A stretch of 57,082 nt of DNA from Pseudomonadota bacterium (GCA_023444445.1 JAEXMK010000083.1:1-57082); one strand, 5' to 3'; positions 24,758 through 33,692 are shown, counted from the first letter of the stretch. The notes: generated by a model from the letters alone, not told the origin. Made by a program: numbers and translations.

Positions 24758-26107
24758 ATGACCAGCACCTCCCTTCGCTGGCGTTTCACTTTCGGTTTTA
24801 TTGTCCTCCAGCTCTGTGCGGTCATCGCCTCGCTCAGCCTGGTTTTCTATCTCCTTTCCGGCCTCAAGCCCGATGTGGCGATCACGTCCATCTGGCTGTC
24901 TCAGGAAATCGCAGATTCAGTCCGTCTCGAGCCGAATGGCCAAGCAAGTCTGAAGCCGACGGCTGAACTTAAAGAGATTATGGAAGACTCGCCTAACCTT
25001 TGGTTCGTGGCAGACCTGGGCAAAGATATCGTTCTGGCACATGGCGTGCCTCCAGAGAAAATTGCCGACAACATGCCATTCTTGCGGACGTTCAGAAGTG
25101 TCGAACTGCATGGCGATCTGGATGATCCGTTGAGTGTGGGCCGCATGGAGCGTTTCGACACCCAGGCCGGTGAGGCGACGATCTTTGCTGGCGGTGTTTC
25201 GATGTCTCAATATGGTGTGACCGTGCTGTTGGGAAACCTCGCCATCGGTATTCCGGCGCTGATCCTCGTCGCCATTTCGCTCATTGGCACTCCGTTTGTC
25301 ACACGCTGGGCTTTGCGATCCTTCAGCGATCTGACCACGCGTCTCGACAGGATCGATCTCGACACACGTGGCGCCCTGGTGGAAGAGCGGGGTCTGCCCA
25401 ATGAAGTGCTTCGACTTGTGCGCGACATCAACAGGGCGCTGCGTCGTCTTGATAGTGGCTTTGAGGCGACAGAGCGCTTCTTCGTCAACGCGGCGCATGA
25501 ACTTCGAACACCGATCGCTGTCCTGCAGGTGAGAATCGATACGCTTTCACCAAGTTCTGACAAAACCCACCTGCAGACGGCCATCAAGCGACTGACAGCG
25601 ATCGCGAACCAGCTTCTCGACACCGAGAAGTACCGGCAGAAGCCCCAGCAGAATGCACCTGTCGATCTCAACTTCGTTGTATCGAAGGTCGTCGCTGACC
25701 TTGCTCCTTTGGCGATCGCCGAAGGCTACGAGATTTCGTTCGATAGCGATGCGGAAGATCTGTTCGTTCCGGGTGATGCCGAAGCTTTGGAGCGTGCATT
25801 CGTCAATCTGGTCCGTAATGCAGTCCAGTACGGGGGTGGAAAGGGACAGATATCGGTCGGTATTGAGTCTGACGGCAGCGTGACCGTCGCCGATCAGGGT
25901 TGCGGAATTGCCAGCGATAAGCAGTCGCGCATATTCGAACCGTTCTACCGGGTCAGCCCTCACGGCTCAGGTGCGGGCCTGGGGCTTAGCATGGTCAATG
26001 AGATCGTGACGCGTCACGGCGGCTATGTTGAGCTTTCCTCCGCGCCAGGCAAAGGCAGCACATTTGCCGTGCGCTGGCGCGAAAAGCGCATTTTCCGGCA
26101 GCGCTAG
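24758..26107 (+). CDS. Two-component sensor histidine kinase
   Basis: 449 residues from the ATG at 24758; an ATG at 24743 overlapping the regulator gene is equally possible. Two membrane segments (FGFIVLQLCAVIASLSLVFY; LAIGIPALILVAISLIGTPF) flank a periplasmic sensor of about 130 residues. HAMP follows, then HisKA with phospho-acceptor His in FFVNAAHELRTPIAVLQ, and HATPase with NLVRNAVQYGGG (N box), VADQGCGIASD (G1) and GSGAGLGLSMV (G2). Cognate partner of the response regulator in front. The signal is unknown; coupling to MacAB suggests a peptide, antibiotic or envelope cue. Confidence 0.92.
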   Translation: MTSTSLRWRFTFGFIVLQLCAVIASLSLVFYLLSGLKPDVAITSIWLSQEIADSVRLEPNGQASLKPTAELKEIMEDSPNLWFVADLGKDIVLAHGVPPEKIADNMPFLRTFRSVELHGDLDDPLSVGRMERFDTQAGEATIFAGGVSMSQYGVTVLLGNLAIGIPALILVAISLIGTPFVTRWALRSFSDLTTRLDRIDLDTRGALVEERGLPNEVLRLVRDINRALRRLDSGFEATERFFVNAAHELRTPIAVLQVRIDTLSPSSDKTHLQTAIKRLTAIANQLLDTEKYRQKPQQNAPVDLNFVVSKVVADLAPLAIAEGYEISFDSDAEDLFVPGDAEALERAFVNLVRNAVQYGGGKGQISVGIESDGSVTVADQGCGIASDKQSRIFEPFYRVSPHGSGAGLGLSMVNEIVTRHGGYVELSSAPGKGSTFAVRWREKRIFRQR

Positions 26108-26288
26108 GTCCGTCGCCTGCGCCATCAGGTCAAGGCGTTTTCCTCCGTCGACATTGGCTGGGCACGGGCGCGATCGCTTGATGCCTGGCGGGCAGTCTCT
26201 GGCACGCCATCCACATCGCAAACACTCTTTGCCGATCGGTTGATTTTACGGTGCATGCCAGACGGATCAGGCGCAACGACGGCTCCCC

Positions 26289-26308
26289 GTAATTTTCAGG
26301 TAACTCTC
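26289..26308 (+). promoter_or_regulatory. Putative OmpR-type response regulator site B (macAB)
   Basis: GTAATTTTC (26289-26297) and GTAACTCTC (26300-26308), again two GTAAYTYYC half-sites 11 bp apart, 30 to 45 bases before the macA start. Shares TCCCCGTAATTTTC with site A. Confidence 0.5.
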
Positions 26309-26354
26309 GTGACAGAGAAAGCCCGAAAATTTCAATAGCATGGGCCACGACTAT

Positions 26355-27548
26355 ATGACACGACACATTACCCGCAAGCGTTTCATCCTGGCGGCGGCAA
26401 CCCTTGTCGGTCTGCTGGCGGTCTGGCTGCTATTTCTGCGTCCGCCGGCAAAGCCTGAACTGGTGACGGCGCAGGCGCGAACGGGTGACATTGAAGAGGT
26501 GGTGCTGGCGACCGGTGTTCTCGAACCGCTTGAGCTGGTGCGTGTCGGCGCCCAGGCCTCGGGTCGCATTGAGCATCTGGCTGTCAAGATCGGTGACATC
26601 GTCGAGGCTGGCCAATTGGTGGCCGAGATCGATTCCCAGACCCGGCGCAACACCTTGCGGGACCGTGAGGCCGCTTTGGCCAACATCCGTGCCGTTCACG
26701 CCGCGCGCAGCGCCGGTCTGGTGAAAGCCGAGAAGGATTTCGAACGCGAGCGTGACCTGCTGGCGGGTGGTTCCACGCCGCGCGCCCAGTATGATGCCGC
26801 GGTGGCGATGCGAGACACCGCGCGGGCTGAGGTTCAATCGCTGGACGCTCAGGTCGCCCAAGCACAGGTCGCGCTGGAGTCTGCGGGTATAGAACTGGAC
26901 TATACGCGCATCACTGCCCCAATCGCCGGCACAGTGGTCGCGATCGTCACTGACGAGGGCCAAACCGTGAATGCCCTGCAGACTGCGCCGACCATCGTCA
27001 TGATCGCGCGATTGGACACAATGACGGTGCGCGCGGATATCTCCGAGGCTGACGTCGTACGTGTGCGACGGGGCCTGCCGGTCTGGTTCAGCATTCTTGG
27101 CGATCCGAAGCGTCGTTTCGATGGGGAGTTGCGTCAGGTGGAGCCGGCGCCAGCCTCCGTCGCCAACGAGAGCAACGCCGCCGCGAGCCGGATTGGCTCA
27201 ACCAACGGCGCGGTCTATTACACCGGGCTGATCGACGTGGCGAACGCGGACGGGGTCCTGCGGCCCTCCATGACGGCGCAGGTGTCCATCGTCTTGAGCC
27301 GCGTCAGCGGCGCCGTGCTGGTTCCGCTCAGTGCAGTGGAAGGGGCGCCCCGGGCCGGTGATACGGCGCGTGTGCGCATACTGGACGCGATGGGCGAGGT
27401 CCAGATCCGGCAGGTCCAGGTCGGCATCGATAACGGCGCGGACATCCAGATCCTTGGCGGTCTTCAGGCAGGCGACACCATCGTCCTTGGAGCATCCACG
27501 GACGAACGCACGGATGGCCAGGCTCAACTGGCCGCGGCGGAGCGGTAG
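26355..27548 (+). CDS. macA: MacA-like periplasmic adaptor subunit (HlyD family)
   Basis: 397 residues from the ATG at 26355; an ATG at 26340 would add five. N-terminal membrane anchor FILAAATLVGLLAVWLLFL, lipoyl half-motifs VGAQASGRIEHLAVKIGDIV and EAGQLVAEIDS, a coiled-coil hairpin with AQVAQAQVALESAGIELDYT, then beta-barrel RITAPIAGTVVAIVTDEGQT and a membrane-proximal domain. Adaptor linking the inner-membrane MacB ATPase to an outer-membrane TolC channel, which is not encoded here. The macB gene follows after 8 bases. Confidence 0.88.
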   Translation: MTRHITRKRFILAAATLVGLLAVWLLFLRPPAKPELVTAQARTGDIEEVVLATGVLEPLELVRVGAQASGRIEHLAVKIGDIVEAGQLVAEIDSQTRRNTLRDREAALANIRAVHAARSAGLVKAEKDFERERDLLAGGSTPRAQYDAAVAMRDTARAEVQSLDAQVAQAQVALESAGIELDYTRITAPIAGTVVAIVTDEGQTVNALQTAPTIVMIARLDTMTVRADISEADVVRVRRGLPVWFSILGDPKRRFDGELRQVEPAPASVANESNAAASRIGSTNGAVYYTGLIDVANADGVLRPSMTAQVSIVLSRVSGAVLVPLSAVEGAPRAGDTARVRILDAMGEVQIRQVQVGIDNGADIQILGGLQAGDTIVLGASTDERTDGQAQLAAAER

Positions 27549-27556
27549 GGCGCGTT

Positions 27557-29506
27557 ATGACGGAACCACTGATCCGAGTACGTGGGGTATCCCGCGCTTT
27601 CCCCGCAGGCGACGAGATGGTGCGGGTGCTGAAAGACGTTGACCTCGACATCGAAGCCGGCGAGATGATGGCCATCATAGGCGCTTCTGGCTCCGGCAAG
27701 TCGACGCTGATGAACATCCTTGGCTGCCTCGATCGTCCGACGGACGGCAGCTACTGGATCGAAGGGTGCGAGACCTCGAAGATGTCCGTGGACGAACTGG
27801 CCGCGCTACGCCGTGAGCGTTTTGGTTTCATCTTCCAGCGCTATCATCTGCTTGGCGATCTCAGCGCGGCCAGCAACGTCGAGGTGCCGGCCATCTATGC
27901 CGGACGCAGCCGATCCGACCGGCACAAGCGAGCGATCTCCTTGTTGACCCGGCTGGGGCTCGCCGAGCGGACGGGCAATATCCCAGGCAAGCTTTCGGGC
28001 GGCCAGCAGCAGCGGGTGTCGATCGCCCGCGCGCTGATGAATGGCGGCGAGATAATTCTGGCAGACGAACCGACCGGAGCGCTGGATACGCACAGTGGCG
28101 CCGAAGTCATGAAGATCCTGCGCGAGCTTCACGCCGAAGGACACACCATTATTCTCGTCACTCACGACAAGAAGATCGCCGAACATGCGGATCGGGTTGT
28201 AGAGATCAGCGACGGTATTATCATTTCCGACGAGCGCAATATGTCCAAATCCGCCGCGACGGCCCGTCCCATCCGCGAACACGCGCCGGGCGCTGGCTGG
28301 CGTGGTGCAATTGACCGGATGACTGAGGCCTTTCGTATGGCGGGCGCAGCAATATGGGCGCACAAGATGCGCTCGCTTCTGACCATGCTCGGTATCATCA
28401 TCGGTATCGCCTCGGTGGCGTCTATCTCAGCTCTCGGGGCCGGCTCGCAGCAACAAATCCTCAGCAGTATCAGTTCGCTCGGCACCAACACGATCGAGGT
28501 GCGGGCTGGTAAAGGCTTCGGCGATCTGGAAGCCGGCAAGATAAGGACGCTGGTTCCCGCCGATGCAGAAGCGCTGGTGAACCAGCCCTATGTCGACAGC
28601 GTGACACCAACCGTCACGACGAGCGTAACTGTCAAGCGCGCCGCCGTGGCCGTCAATGCGTCAGTCACCGGCGTTGGCGCCGACTTCTTTCGTGTACGGG
28701 GTCTTGAGCTGGCGCATGGACAACTGTTCGACGCCCAGGACGTTACCGCCTACAGCCAGAATGTGGTGATCGATGCAAACGCCGCCCGAGACCTGTTTCC
28801 AGACCGGGCAAATCCGGTGGGGCAGGTCGTCCTTCTGGGCACAATGCCGGCGAGGGTCACAGGCGTGACGAAACAGGAAAACTCCTTCGGTCCGGCGGCT
28901 GATACGTTGACTGTTTATGCGCCCTACACAACCGTCATGGGCCGCATGCTGGGTCGTTCTAACGTCGAGGGCATAACGGTCCGTATTAGGGACGATGTCG
29001 ATCCGGGCAATGTCGAGGCCGCAGTTTCGCGCCTTATCGAGCGACGGCATGGCGCGAAAGACTTCTTTCTCACCAACTCGGCGACCATTCGCGAGACTAT
29101 CGAGACCACCACGCAAACCCTGACATTGCTGATTTCGTCAGTCGCCGTGATCTCGCTGATTGTCGGTGGCATCGGCGTGATGAATATCATGCTGGTGTCC
29201 GTGACCGAGCGCACCAAGGAGATCGGGGTTCGTGTGGCCGTCGGCGCGCGCCGCAGCGATATCCTCTCCCAGTTTCTGATCGAGGCCGTCATGGTCTGCC
29301 TTGTCGGCGGCTTCATGGGAGTGATGCTCGCCCTCGGGATCAGCGCTCTTTTCAATTTGCTGAGCCCCGACTTCAAAATGATCTTCTCTTCTGGCTCCAT
29401 CATTGTGGCCTTCGCCTGCTCCACCCTGATCGGAATTGTCTTCGGCTTCCTTCCCGCCCGCAACGCGGCAAAGCTTGAACCGATAGAAGCCCTGGCGCGC
29501 GAATGA
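27557..29506 (+). CDS. macB: MacB-like ABC transporter, fused ATPase and permease
   Basis: 649 residues, normal MacB length. ATPase domain 1-225 with Walker [18 protein letters not shown], signature [16 protein letters not shown], Walker B IILADEPTGALDTHS. Membrane helix near 275 (LLTMLGIIIGIASVASISAL), large periplasmic domain, then three C-terminal helices: SSVAVISLIVGGIGVMNIML, FLIEAVMVCLVGGFMGVML and the last before FLPARNAAKLEPIEALARE. Mechanotransmission exporter for peptides, macrolides or siderophores together with MacA and a TolC channel. The two-component genes just upstream suggest inducible export. Confidence 0.92.
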   Translation: MTEPLIRVRGVSRAFPAGDEMVRVLKDVDLDIEAGEMMAIIGASGSGKSTLMNILGCLDRPTDGSYWIEGCETSKMSVDELAALRRERFGFIFQRYHLLGDLSAASNVEVPAIYAGRSRSDRHKRAISLLTRLGLAERTGNIPGKLSGGQQQRVSIARALMNGGEIILADEPTGALDTHSGAEVMKILRELHAEGHTIILVTHDKKIAEHADRVVEISDGIIISDERNMSKSAATARPIREHAPGAGWRGAIDRMTEAFRMAGAAIWAHKMRSLLTMLGIIIGIASVASISALGAGSQQQILSSISSLGTNTIEVRAGKGFGDLEAGKIRTLVPADAEALVNQPYVDSVTPTVTTSVTVKRAAVAVNASVTGVGADFFRVRGLELAHGQLFDAQDVTAYSQNVVIDANAARDLFPDRANPVGQVVLLGTMPARVTGVTKQENSFGPAADTLTVYAPYTTVMGRMLGRSNVEGITVRIRDDVDPGNVEAAVSRLIERRHGAKDFFLTNSATIRETIETTTQTLTLLISSVAVISLIVGGIGVMNIMLVSVTERTKEIGVRVAVGARRSDILSQFLIEAVMVCLVGGFMGVMLALGISALFNLLSPDFKMIFSSGSIIVAFACSTLIGIVFGFLPARNAAKLEPIEALARE

Positions 29507-29752
29507 CGGCTGGAAAGCATGCGTGATGGCGTAGATCGGCGGTGTTCACAGTGTGGTCGAACGACACTCCTGGACCGACCTGTCGCCCCAATCCACCATG
29601 GCCGCGACCTGATCATAGGTCATGCCAGTGAGTATTTGCAGGAAGCGAACCCCTTAGCCGTCATCCCTTGGCAATTGTGAGTGAAAGGGAAATCGAACTT
29701 GGCCGGGCGGGCACAGCGACATGGTTGAACTCTTTCATTCAAGCTGGCAGAG

Positions 29753-30701
29753 GTGCAGCGGAGTTCACAAGGCCTGATTGGCGCAATTCTTGCCAGAAAT
29801 CCGCCGGGACGGTTTCTTGAAGAGCTGACCGGTCCTCGGCGATGCGGCTCGGCTGACTGGCGCCCGGCTGGGGATCACTCAGCCTGCGCTGTCGAACGCG
29901 CTCAACCGGCTTCGCGAGACGCTACGCGATCCGCTGTTCATCCGCGAGCGCTACGGCATGCGGCCGACACAGCTCGCCGAGGAAATGGCGCCGATGATCG
30001 GCGCGGCACTCTCGCAGTTCGACGCCCTGATCACTGGCCAGCAGGATTTCGATCCAGCCAAGGCGACGCGGTCGTTAACATTGGCTCCAAACAGCTATGT
30101 GGAATTCGTGCTCATGCCAACGGTGGTCGCCAGATTGCGGGAGCGGGCCAGAGGAATCAAGCTCCGGCTCGTACCCTATGGCAGCGATCTTGCGGAAACC
30201 GGTGTGGTATCGGGCACCACGGAAATAGTCTTCGGCCGGATCATCGATCCACCGGATAATCTCGTCGTGCAGCACCTGATGGATGACGGACTTGCCTGTG
30301 TGGTCCGGGCAGGTCATCCGGAGATCGCCGACAGCATTTCCCGCGAGCAATATGAAGCGATGATGCATGTGAACGTCCTGCCACCCGGCAGGCTTCGTGC
30401 AGGCCTGTTCCAAGCACTCGGTCGGCAGGGGCTGAAGCGCGACGTGGCCGTTTCGGTTACCCATTTTCTCGCCGTGCCGGAAATGATTGCGGTGACGGAT
30501 TACTGCGCGACGCTGCCGCGCCTCATCTGTCGCGGGCTTGCGCGGGACACGCGCCTAAAGGTGGTGCCGGCACCGGTCGATCTTGGCACGTTCCCCGTCG
30601 AAATGGCGTGGCATGTCCGTTACCGCAACGATCCAGCCCACCGCTGGCTGAGGACTTTGATAGCTGAAGTTGCGAAAACAGTGTCAGCTGATGCGGCGTG
30701 A
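29753..30701 (+). pseudogene. LysR family regulator with disrupted N-terminus
   Basis: The intact frame runs from about 29829 to 30701 and encodes the HTH LGITQPALSNALNRLRETLR, then DPLFIRERYGMRPTQLAEEM and a full LysR substrate-binding domain. A TGA at 29826 blocks this frame. Upstream, a different frame (GTG at 29753) ends in ARNPPGRFLEELTGP, which looks like the missing first helix. A small indel near 29828-29832 therefore separates start and HTH. The first conventional start in the intact frame (ATG 29958) lies after the HTH and would give a protein that cannot bind DNA. Confidence 0.7.
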
Positions 30702-30867
30702 GAGCGTGACTCTCGGCGGCTTCAAGCCGTGCGATGAAATGCCGTTTTGCCGCAAGCATAATTCTCAGACATTTACGCTATTTGGCTACCTTTCGTCAGT
30801 TTGAGCTAAAAGTGCTTTAGGGTTAGCCACTCACCGCAAGCCGAAGCCGTGAACGAGAGGTCGCCGA

Positions 30868-31230
30868 TCATTTTGAAAAGCTTGGGGCATAGTTCAGATC
30901 TTGGCCGGCACCGTGATGCTTGCCGAAATGTTTGATGAGCATGCCTGCCACCGACATCACGGCATACAGCACAGCAAAGGCGACCCATTTTAACAAAGCG
31001 CGGATATCCTTCAGCGAGCGTCGCGTAAGATCGAATGCTCGCTTCCCATCGTTGTCCCGGATCGATTTATCAGCACCATGGTCGAGGAGAAGCTGTATGT
31101 CGGCCGCCACGTCGGTGCGCTTGACGGCAACATGCAACATCGTGAGGTAATCGAGCATCGTAACCTCGTCGGCCATTGCGGCACGCACGCTGGTGGGCGT
31201 GAGACGTGTTCCCCGGCCCCGCGACGTCAA
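30868..31230 (-). CDS. Ankyrin-like small membrane protein
   Basis: 120 residues from a TTG at 31230; an ATG at 31176 (MADEVTMLDYLTML) is the more conventional start, giving about 102. One ankyrin-type repeat is recognisable, DIQLLLDHGADKSIRDNDGK followed by RAFDLT, then a hydrophobic segment WVAFAVLYAVMSVAGMLI and a short basic tail. Single-repeat proteins are usually truncated; this may be the end of a longer ankyrin protein. No ribosome binding site is clear and neighbours give no functional hint. Confidence 0.55.
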   Translation of the reverse strand: MTSRGRGTRLTPTSVRAAMADEVTMLDYLTMLHVAVKRTDVAADIQLLLDHGADKSIRDNDGKRAFDLTRRSLKDIRALLKWVAFAVLYAVMSVAGMLIKHFGKHHGAGQDLNYAPSFSK

Positions 31231-31347
31231 TCAGGAATGAATAGGATCAGTTGAAAATCTCAGCGGCCTGTTTCGTATTCCGGTTGTGCAGCTTGCGTAA
31301 ATCGATTGACTATACTAGATTTGAGGAAATGTTATAAGGCGTCTCAC

Positions 31348-32433
31348 ATGAAGCAGATCGACCTCATGTTCCGGACAATGGTCGCAGAGTTGCAGCAAAG
31401 GACTTTTGATGCGCAGTGGTCGGCCGATTTCCCGCCCACTGGTCGCTTTGTCTCGGTCAAGGTAGACAACCGCTCATACTGGTATTTCGACCAACCGGAT
31501 GGCAAAGGTGGTCAAAAGCGGCGCTATGTAGGCCCTGCTGATGATCACGAGATCACAACTCGGGTTGAAGCATTCAGGGGCGAAAAGGACGATTACCAGA
31601 ACAGGCGAAAGATAGTGGCGGCATTGACGCGCGAAGCGGGTCTGGTTGCTCCGGATCGCTTCACAGGCACAGTTGTTGAGGCCTTGGCATCGGCCGGTTT
31701 ATTCCGGCTCCGTGGTGTCCTCGTCGGTACAGTCGCATTCCAATGTTATGCGGCGTATCTCGGTATCCGCCTGCCTATGGCTGCGATCCTGACAGGTGAC
31801 GCGGATCTGGCTCAAGATTACGCGATCTCGAGCGAGGTCGAAGATTCAATTCCGCCGATTGTCACTCTCCTTCAGTCCATCGATCCGTCATTCCGGGCCG
31901 TACCTCATCTTTCTGGTTCCCCTCGCTCCAATGCTTTCCGCAACTCGACGGGTTACCGAGTAGAGTTCCTGACGACAAATCGGGGATCGGAAGATTACGC
32001 GGATCAACCAGCGCAAATGCCTGCTCTTGGCGGCGCGTCTGCCGAACCTCTGCGATATATGGACTTCCTCATCCGTGATCCGGTGCGGACGATCTTGCTG
32101 CATGGTGCCGGTGTCTCTGTCGTGGTGCCCGATCCATCACGGTTCGCCGTTCACAAACTGATCGTGGCCGGCCGGCGTCAAGATGATGCCGGTGGAAGGG
32201 CAAAGAAGGAAAAAGACTTGCGTCAGGCCGGAATGCTGTTTGAGGCATTGCAGGAAACCGGAGGCGGCCGCGATCTGGCCGATGCTCTTCGCGAAGCATG
32301 GGGCAGAGGCCCATCTTGGAGGAACGCGATCATAACCGGCGTTGATGCCGTCAACAGGCAATATCAATCGGCTGTCCATCGCACGCTCGATATTCTACCA
32401 GTCGATGAGATAGAAGGATCCCGTGGCCTCTAA
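31348..32433 (+). CDS. Nucleotidyltransferase-fold protein (GSU2403 / NTP_transf_8 type)
   Basis: 361 residues from the ATG at 31348 (AAGG 8 bases upstream). N-terminal segment MKQIDLMFRTMVAELQQRTF and a central region VLVGTVAFQCYAAYLGIRLP with LTGDADLAQDYAI match the conserved core of a family of predicted nucleotidyltransferases found in many rhizobia. The central acidic motif (GDADLAQD) would be the metal site. Base composition is slightly lower in GC than the flanks. It stands alone between fragments and a heat shock operon. Biological function is unknown. Confidence 0.75.
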   Translation: MKQIDLMFRTMVAELQQRTFDAQWSADFPPTGRFVSVKVDNRSYWYFDQPDGKGGQKRRYVGPADDHEITTRVEAFRGEKDDYQNRRKIVAALTREAGLVAPDRFTGTVVEALASAGLFRLRGVLVGTVAFQCYAAYLGIRLPMAAILTGDADLAQDYAISSEVEDSIPPIVTLLQSIDPSFRAVPHLSGSPRSNAFRNSTGYRVEFLTTNRGSEDYADQPAQMPALGGASAEPLRYMDFLIRDPVRTILLHGAGVSVVVPDPSRFAVHKLIVAGRRQDDAGGRAKKEKDLRQAGMLFEALQETGGGRDLADALREAWGRGPSWRNAIITGVDAVNRQYQSAVHRTLDILPVDEIEGSRGL

Positions 32434-32723
32434 CGGGAAAAGAACGCTTATCGCGAGCCATTATTGCATTTTTTTGCTTTCGCTTCGTTCCAGGAAAAGA
32501 AAACAGACGTGCTCTGTAGCTGGAAGCGGTCCTTCAAGATGATTGGTCGAATGCCGAGTGATCAAGTACGCACCATCTATCGAACGCAGGAATTGAGAGC
32601 CTGACTTCTTCGGGTCAAAACATGTGTCTGTCGATGCTTGGCTGGCTCGGCCAGGCGTGCAAGCGTCCCTGCGATCAAACGGTCGGGGCGCCGTCGACGA
32701 GGTCAAAATTTTCGGCCGGTGCT

Positions 32724-32751
32724 CTTGAAACCGAAATTTTCCAAACCAAAT
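32724..32751 (+). promoter_or_regulatory. Candidate RpoH (sigma-32) promoter of hsp20
   Basis: CTTGAAA (32724-32730), 15-base spacer, CCAAAT (32746-32751). The -35 matches the heat shock consensus exactly; the -10 is a weaker match to the CCCATT-like alphaproteobacterial element. Predicted transcription start near 32758 gives a leader of about 88 bases, the length expected for a ROSE leader. Confidence 0.55.
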
Positions 32752-32756
32752 CGATT

Positions 32757-32845
32757 GCCGCCAACTGCTGAGACAGAGTTGGACTTGCTGGGAGCGCTGC
32801 CTTTCGGCGCCCCCGTACCCATGTTGCTTCAAGGAGGATATGGCT
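32757..32845 (+). promoter_or_regulatory. ROSE-type RNA thermometer in the hsp20 leader
   Basis: The leader ends in a hairpin at 32820-32842 in which CATGTTGCTT faces AAGGAGGATATG, so the Shine-Dalgarno AAGGAGG (32831-32837) is paired with TTGCTT. The UUGCU-type anti-SD opposite AGGAGG, and its single mismatched G, are the hallmark of rhizobial ROSE elements. Upstream, GGGAGCGCT and GGCGCCCCC (around 32790-32814) form a second stem. At normal temperature the ribosome binding site would be closed and at heat shock open. Confidence 0.75.
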
Positions 32846-33322
32846 ATGGCAACATCTTACGACTACACACCGTTGTTCCGCTCGACCGTCGGCTTCGACC
32901 GGGTGTTCAATCTTCTCGAAAACGCCCAACGCGCTCGCTCGATCAGCGATTGGCCGCCTTATGACATCGTCAAGACTGGCGATGACAGCTATCGCATCTC
33001 GATCGCGGTGGCCGGTTTTGCGCAGGATGATCTCGACGTGACCTTCCAGTCAAACCTGCTGACGGTCACTGGCAAGAAGCAGGAGGCCGCCAATGAAGGC
33101 TACCTGCATCGCGGCATCGCTGGAAGACCGTTCGAGCACCGCTTCGAGCTTGCCGACCATGTCCGGGTAAACGGCGCCGATCTGCAGAATGGTCTCCTGT
33201 CGATCGATCTCGTGCGTGAGATCCCGGAGGCTCTGAAGCCGCGTAGAATTGATATCCAGACCAACACGGCTTTCGCAAAACAGATCGCCCCGGCGCAGAT
33301 CGAAGCGCAAAAGGCGGCCTAA
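32846..33322 (+). CDS. Small heat shock protein, Hsp20/IbpA family
   Basis: 158 residues. The ATG at 32846 is preferred to the ATG at 32840 because AAGGAGG (32831-32837) is 8 bases away instead of 2. The alpha-crystallin domain covers roughly residues 35-130: DWPPYDIVKTGDDSYRISIA, VAGFAQDDLDVTFQSNLLTV and ADLQNGLLSIDLVREIPEAL. Acts as an ATP-independent holdase on denatured proteins in the cytosol. A ROSE thermometer and candidate RpoH promoter precede it; a DUF982 gene follows. Confidence 0.94.
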   Translation: MATSYDYTPLFRSTVGFDRVFNLLENAQRARSISDWPPYDIVKTGDDSYRISIAVAGFAQDDLDVTFQSNLLTVTGKKQEAANEGYLHRGIAGRPFEHRFELADHVRVNGADLQNGLLSIDLVREIPEALKPRRIDIQTNTAFAKQIAPAQIEAQKAA

Positions 33323-33392
33323 TCGAAACCTTGGAGAACGGACGCCGCTGTGGCGGCGCCCATCGATATCGCGGGTTGGGAAGGAGAGTGTC

Positions 33393-33692
33393 ATGAAACC
33401 CGATATGTTCAGAGAACCTGTTACCATTCTTGTCGGCCTTGGCTTTCCGGCAGAAGTACGGTCCGTCATGGACGCGTACCGGCATTTGGCCGAATGGCCA
33501 GCATCATTGCGCGACACGGCGCATTCGGTGGCACTCAAGGCATGCAGCGCCGCGCTACGCGACGAGATCGAAGCCGAGACCGCACGCGGCCTGTTCGCTG
33601 CCTTTGCTGAGAAGCACGATCTGCTGGCGCCGGAAACCGACGTGATCGTGGCCTCCCGTCACCGGCACGACAAAGATCCCCACGTCCGCTAA
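33393..33692 (+). CDS. DUF982 family protein
   Basis: 99 residues from the ATG at 33393 with AAGGAGAG (33381-33388); the open frame extends upstream but without similarity. PVTILVGLGFPAEVRSVMDA, LAEWPASLRDTAHSVALKAC and the acidic ALRDEIEAETARGLFAAFAE are typical of DUF982, a short family largely restricted to Rhizobiales and of unknown function. It lies 70 bases after hsp20 on the same strand and may be co-induced by heat. Confidence 0.85.
   Translation: MKPDMFREPVTILVGLGFPAEVRSVMDAYRHLAEWPASLRDTAHSVALKACSAALRDEIEAETARGLFAAFAEKHDLLAPETDVIVASRHRHDKDPHVR

Noticed and set aside
29560..29680. Possible integrase-like fragment on the minus strand (LTGMTYDQVAAMVDWGD)
   Set aside because: Too short and without catalytic residues; could not be distinguished from chance.
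31284..31316. Sigma-70 promoter (TTGTGC and TATACT) before the nucleotidyltransferase gene
   Set aside because: Spacing of 21 bases is too long and the alternative TTGCGT gives 12; not supported.
33249..33392. 48-residue N-terminal extension of the DUF982 protein
   Set aside because: Overlaps the end of hsp20, highly basic and without similarity; AAGGAGAG precedes the ATG at 33393.
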